A stretch of DNA of 40,846 nucleotides from Volvariella volvacea V23 (Eukaryota > Basidiomycota > Agaricomycetes > Agaricales > Pluteaceae), in contig KB722755.1 in assembly GCA_000349905.1 (NCBI GenBank), positions 309,054 through 349,899 of the forward strand, written 5' to 3'. Positions 36,589-40,846 of the stretch are shown here, in pieces. Made by a program: the position numbers and the translations under genes. Each line of letters starts with the position of its first letter. Within the stretch, counting starts at the first letter, position 1. A model generated the notes under the pieces. That model did not search any database, was not told the origin of the DNA, and saw only the letters and a list, made by a program, of their open reading frames with translations.

Positions 36589-38761
36589 CTAATTTGGCTC
36601 CTCACCGGCCAAAGGCCCATTGATCAACTCGATTGCCTTCTTCGACCGGGGCTTAATATCACATTTAAACGGTTTTATGTGGCTAGAAAATAACACTTGA
36701 TTGTACCACACCACACCGAAAATAAGTCAGACATACCTGATAGTCGAGCTCTCGACCTCGTACTTCAAATCAGCTTCAGAATTCTTGGAAATAGTAAGTG
36801 TGGCGAGAAGTGTGGCACAGCTGATGAACATGGATACTTCGGCCATCAAGCGACCTGTTTCGATGAAGGGTACGGTAAGCGGTAGCATTCATACAAGCAG
36901 CGATTTTAACTACAGTACCTGGGCAAATCCTAGGGGACGAATTGGTGCAATTCGTATTAGAAGTCGATCACGGCAAGGGAACACGTACCTTCTACCAAAG
37001 CCAAAGCAGATGAGGCGAGGGTCACGCTCAGGCTCAGATTCTCCGGCCTTGAGGAATCGTGAGGGATTGAAGTCGTCAGGGTTTCGATACACCTCGGGAT
37101 CGTGCAACATAGACCTAAGTACCAACAGTGCTTGCTTGAATCTGAACACTTATTCTGAGGAGATAGGATGCACACCATATATTAACGAGCACCCTCGTTC
37201 CCTTTGAGATGAAGTATCCATCGTACACATCATCCTCCGTCGAAACATGTGGTATCCCTTCGAAGAGAGATATCACCGTCAGCCTTGGAATACTAGACCA
37301 AATGGAAACACGCCATACCCAGGGGACCGATTGAATGCCAACGCAGGACCTCCCACACTAAAGCTCTTATATAAGGTAAATTGTCCCAATCCTTCAGACT
37401 GGGTAACCGGTCATTGCCAACGACGCTGTCGATCTCTGCTTGCGCCCTTGCTTGGACCTCAGGATACTTTGCCATGGCAAAGAAGAAGGCTTGGATGGCG
37501 GCAACAGTCTGGCCTTAATGGTGAGCCCAAAAGTGCAGCAGAAAGAGCAAGTTCGTACAGTATCCCCTCCACCTGGATACTAGTTGAGAAAGAAACACAT
37601 CATAAAGGGTGCCAGGTTCACGGACCTGCGTACATCGCCGATGCACACCACTTGAGACGATCCACAGCCACCTCCCCCAGCTCCTCGTCCAAGTTATCGC
37701 TCACAAATGAGTCGATACTTTTAATTTCCTAACCTCGGAATCAAACACAGGCAAAAGGCGAACTGCAAGATGCAAAGCTAACCATCTGGGATCTAGTCCA
37801 ATTATACGGCTCGTTTGCCGTCCTCTGATAAAGCTCTGCATGCTCTTTAGCAGCCCTTTTAAATCTGGCGCCAGGGAACCAATCAGGTATGTATCTGACT
37901 ATATTAAGTCAGAATAAAGGACAAGCACACTGGAAGTCAAGGGGGACACGTACGAAGTGGAATTTGCTCCACTAAATACCGACCAGGAGCGATTATCTGC
38001 GAGATCCGCTTCACTGTGGCTTGGACGAGGTCTACATATTGGTCATCGTATTCTTTCACTTGATATCCATATGTCACACGCATAATGACGGCAGCGGCGA
38101 AACTAGTTTGTCGACCGGCATTAATCATCGTACCAAGCTGACCACCGGCAAATAGCTGAGGATGTAAACTTACTATTCGACGTGAGTGAGAAATCCTTCA
38201 GGCTTCGCAAGCACCCTCCTCGCGAACCACTGGCTCTCTTCCTCTTCAATCCGGTCGTACTTCCTCAAATTCGCCATGTTCCCCATAACCTTTGCGAAGA
38301 ACTTACGATACGCTCGGAAACGATCGTCATTCGGGAGTAAAGACATGGCGCGACCTTGTAAACCTGCGAGGTCCGCCATGTGGAAAAAAGGCCTGTTGGA
38401 ATATATCGATCCGCGTTTTTCGAGTAGGTCTACAGCCATTGGGAAGGAAGTGATGATAATCCACGGTTTGCCGAATACTGAAATGTGAACGATGTCGCCT
38501 GTGGACGAGTGAACACGATTCCAATAGCTTGCAGTTTAGACATAGTCATTCTGATGAAAGGCAGTGATAATTACCGTATTGCTTCGCCCATTCAGCGAAC
38601 GTGAGCCATGGTTTCTCCTTTGGAATATCAAATACATTTCCGACTAACGGGAGGCCTCTAGGACCAGGGGGTAGTTTCTTCTGCGAAAGGACCTTGCTGG
38701 CGAGCAACAGGGCGCAGACGAGAGCTATACCAATATACGCGGTTTGGAGCGGGGAATCCAT
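36589..38761 (-). CDS. cytochrome P450 monooxygenase, microsomal (504 aa)
   Basis: I place twelve exons, in transcript order 38761-38575, 38498-38174, 38102-37954, 37898-37783, 37728-37626, 37572-37559, 37508-37319, 37257-37176, 37114-36989, 36929-36919, 36854-36737 and 36682-36589. All introns are GT-AG, 50-76 nt, and the exons total 1515 nt. A membrane anchor (about residues 5-22) precedes the proline-rich hinge PPGPRGLPLVGN. The I-helix motif AGGGDTT lies at 293-299, the K-helix ExxR at 351-354 (EVLR), and PSRF at 406-409. The haem loop FGFGRRICPG lies at 426-435 with ligand C433. All catalytic landmarks are present, so the enzyme looks functional. It should use NADPH-P450 reductase in the endoplasmic reticulum. 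The sequence style matches the large fungal group often named O-methylsterigmatocystin oxidoreductase-like, a label that does not identify the substrate. No partner biosynthetic gene lies nearby. Confidence 0.96.
36919..36929 (-). other. 11-nt micro-exon carrying the P450 haem cysteine
   Basis: On the minus strand the exon is GATTTGCCCAG, between introns 36988-36930 (GTACGT to CCCTAG, with a CTAAT branch-like site) and 36918-36855 (GTACTG to AAACAG). Joining gives Arg-Arg-Ile-Cys-Pro-Gly-Arg. Skipping it shifts the frame and removes the haem ligand. Confidence 0.93.
37559..37572 (-). other. 14-nt micro-exon carrying the P450 I-helix motif
   Basis: On the minus strand the exon is GTGGAGGGGATACT, between introns 37625-37573 (GTCCGT to ATCCAG) and 37558-37509 (GTACGA to GGCCAG). 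Joining gives Tyr-Ala-Gly-Gly-Gly-Asp-Thr-Thr-Val, the oxygen-activating groove. Confidence 0.92.
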
Positions 38762-40846
38762 GGTCAGACACTACCTGGCCGAGGAGCTCCTCATATAGGG
38801 ACGTAGAGATGCGCATTGCACACCCGACCCGACACCCGTGCATCACCGCCCGGCATGGAGCATCAAAGGACTGATGGCGCTGTCTTAGAATGTAGGTCAC
38901 TTGTGGATCAACAACGAATAGATAGATGCACCCGTCACCCCGTGAGCTCGGCTTGTTACATCCGTTGCATGCACGCTCTAGAATATGATCGAACAGGAGT
39001 TGCATCGCGACAACTGTGATCATGGTTCCCTCGGTCTATTCAAATAGCGGTAGGAACAGCAGAACGACGGAACAAGGTGTTTGCGACGGAACTCGGCTGT
39101 GGACGGTAACGAGCAGTAGTACAATGGAGAAGTTGACGCAGTGACTTTGAACGCCCGTCATGCTGAGCTGTGTAATACATTCAACAGAAGGCAAAAAGGA
39201 GATGGTGCTGCAGAACAATGAATCAATTGTGGGGCTGACAGGAAGTGATCAATAGCCGCTCACAAAAATTGCTCTTCATTCTCTCCACGTACACTGGGCA
39301 ATCCCAGACCCTATAATTTGGAAAAAGTATGCGAACAAGATTAAGTGTGGACCTTTCATCAGTGCTTTTCTCCCAATCCTCTTCGGGTACCGCCCAAGAG
39401 CTAGTCTAACTGGCTGATAATGAGCCCCATAGTTCGGTGCCTTAGCTCAGAAAAGCCTGTCAGTCTCGTCCATCTAGTCCCCCAACCAGCTGGACAATGA
39501 CAGGCAGCGAGATTGTTGGAGCGGTGTGTGAGGTGTGGCCCGACCTCCGATGGATGGTACGGGCGACCGCCTCTCCGCTGGCAATAGATTTTGAGGGGAT
39601 TAGCATCACCGCATGGCGAAATTTTGCAGTTTGCATTTCTTTATAACCTTCGGGTCTGTGGCATTTTTCGCGCATTATATGTACTCTTTTTTTTTTAACA
39701 ATGGGCGCAGCGTGTGCAATCTTCGAGGGGTGAGGTTCCTATGGGTACGTTTAATATTCTACGATTCGGTGACAGGGTTTGGGATCATGTCACACTGAGC
39801 ACACTAATGTGACTCTTTAACCACAACGACGCTGAGCTGTACTCCACTTCTTCCCTGCTAGTCCAGTCTGCTGTCCTTCATTAATCATCTCCCACAAACG
39901 CTTTTGGATCACAACTTCGAGCTAATCATGCTTTCTATGGTGCCTACAAGGAAATGAATGTCGATTGGTATGCCTCCTTTCAACACATCACCATCTGTTG
40001 CCTATTGTGTGTTCAACCTATCCCTTGTTCTTCAAAGAATGCAGTCGTTATAACTACGGTACTGGTTAAAGATGCTTGGATCTCTCAAGCACTCCAACAG
40101 ACGAACACGCCTGGGCTCTTGATTTCGAGTCTCAATCGCCAGAAGAGATGATTTCATCACAGTCAGTTCCATCTCGCTCGCACTTCTTGATCCAAGGTGA
40201 GAATACTTTGCCGAGTGATACGTCTCAGCATCGATACTCATCCGTTAATACCCAGGTCTACAGAGCCATCGACTAACAAAACCGCCGCAACTATCCCAGC
40301 ACGCGCATTAGAAAACGAACCCGAGGTGGTCGACACCTGATGAAGAGTGTACTTGAAGCCGATGATGATTATAGCTGTCGGATGTATTTCATCGCACTTA
40401 ACCGCATCGGAGTATGAGATCGAGAGGGAGGATTGTCCGATTTGCGCAGGATGCGCTTGACCTGAGGGACGATCACCGCCAGTCAATGGACACTTCACTT
40501 CGTCCGCCTCAATGGATACCGCTCGGAAGTGGACCTATCACTAGGCTGACAGCCTGATACGGTGGGACTATCGTCAACGATTGAGTGGGACGCGGATAGG
40601 CAATGCATGGATTTAAGTTGGAAGCATCAGGGCGTTGCTATTGTTTTAATATTCACTTCTAAATCATCTCTAGTTGCTATTTAGCGTCAACCTACCTGCC
40701 TGCGTACATTGACGTGTGTTGTTGGTCCACCTATTGTAATACTATTCTGCTTGGTATGCTACTTAATTATTACATCCCAAATTTCTATGTGTATCTACAT
40801 TCGGCCTGTCTATGTACTCTTTTTCGCTCTCTTCGCTCCTCCAAAC
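38762..40846. other. P450 upstream region and gene-poor right end
   Basis: The left part is the P450 promoter. A TATATGA on the minus strand (38797-38791) sits only 30 nt before the ATG, so it is a doubtful TATA box. Frames at 40076-40276 (+) and 40032-40498 (-) have no start codon of weight and no motif. The last 100 nt become pyrimidine-rich, which could be the promoter of a plus-strand gene beyond the window. No gene is supported. Confidence 0.5.

Noticed and set aside
36910..37149. P450 haem region read through as one continuous exon, giving a loop without a proper cysteine motif
   Set aside because: The read-through has no ICPG motif, whereas the 11-nt micro-exon model restores the canonical motif and the exact reading phase.

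Overview
This is nuclear DNA from a filamentous fungus, most likely a basidiomycete (Agaricomycetes). The genes are split by many short GT-AG introns, 48-76 nt in most genes, with CT-rich leaders. The recognisable proteins belong to eukaryotic and fungal families: Mkt1, a DH-PH-FYVE Rho exchange factor and a microsomal P450. Placement below Agaricomycetes is not possible from the sequence alone. No CRISPR array, bacterial-type operon, tRNA or rRNA was recognised. A run of 100 N at 28656-28755 marks a scaffold gap.

Layout. Positions 1-6192 are gene-poor. A GNAT-like N-acetyltransferase gene (6193-7125, +) has four exons that join in one frame but carries a single in-frame TGA, so it is probably a recent pseudogene. 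Positions 7126-11682 are again gene-poor. The MKT1 gene (11683-16595, +) has eight exons and encodes 795 residues; three of its introns are very long (1126, 347 and 445 nt). Next, on the same strand, is a 245-residue acidic, serine-rich protein with a C-terminal zinc-finger-like module (17412-18398), preceded by a clear TATA box. A desert of almost 13 kb (18399-31165), broken by the gap, follows. The right part holds two minus-strand genes: a 1374-residue RhoGEF with DH, PH and FYVE domains (31166-35628), and an intact 504-residue cytochrome P450 in 12 exons (36589-38761). The last 2 kb show no gene I can support.

Gene models were built by hand from splice sites, reading phase and family motifs. 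Each of the five models sums to a multiple of three, which is an independent check on the exon joins. The most notable structural feature is in the P450. The oxygen-activating I-helix motif lies on a 14-nt micro-exon and the haem-ligating cysteine on an 11-nt micro-exon, both easily missed by automatic gene callers.

The genes do not form an evident pathway. Mkt1 is a post-transcriptional regulator, the RhoGEF is a polarity/membrane-trafficking signalling protein, and the P450 is a lone oxidase with no recognisable biosynthetic partner here. I found no convincing new multi-gene system. The findings concern gene structure, a fresh gene inactivation, long introns with open frames, and possible gene remnants in the deserts.
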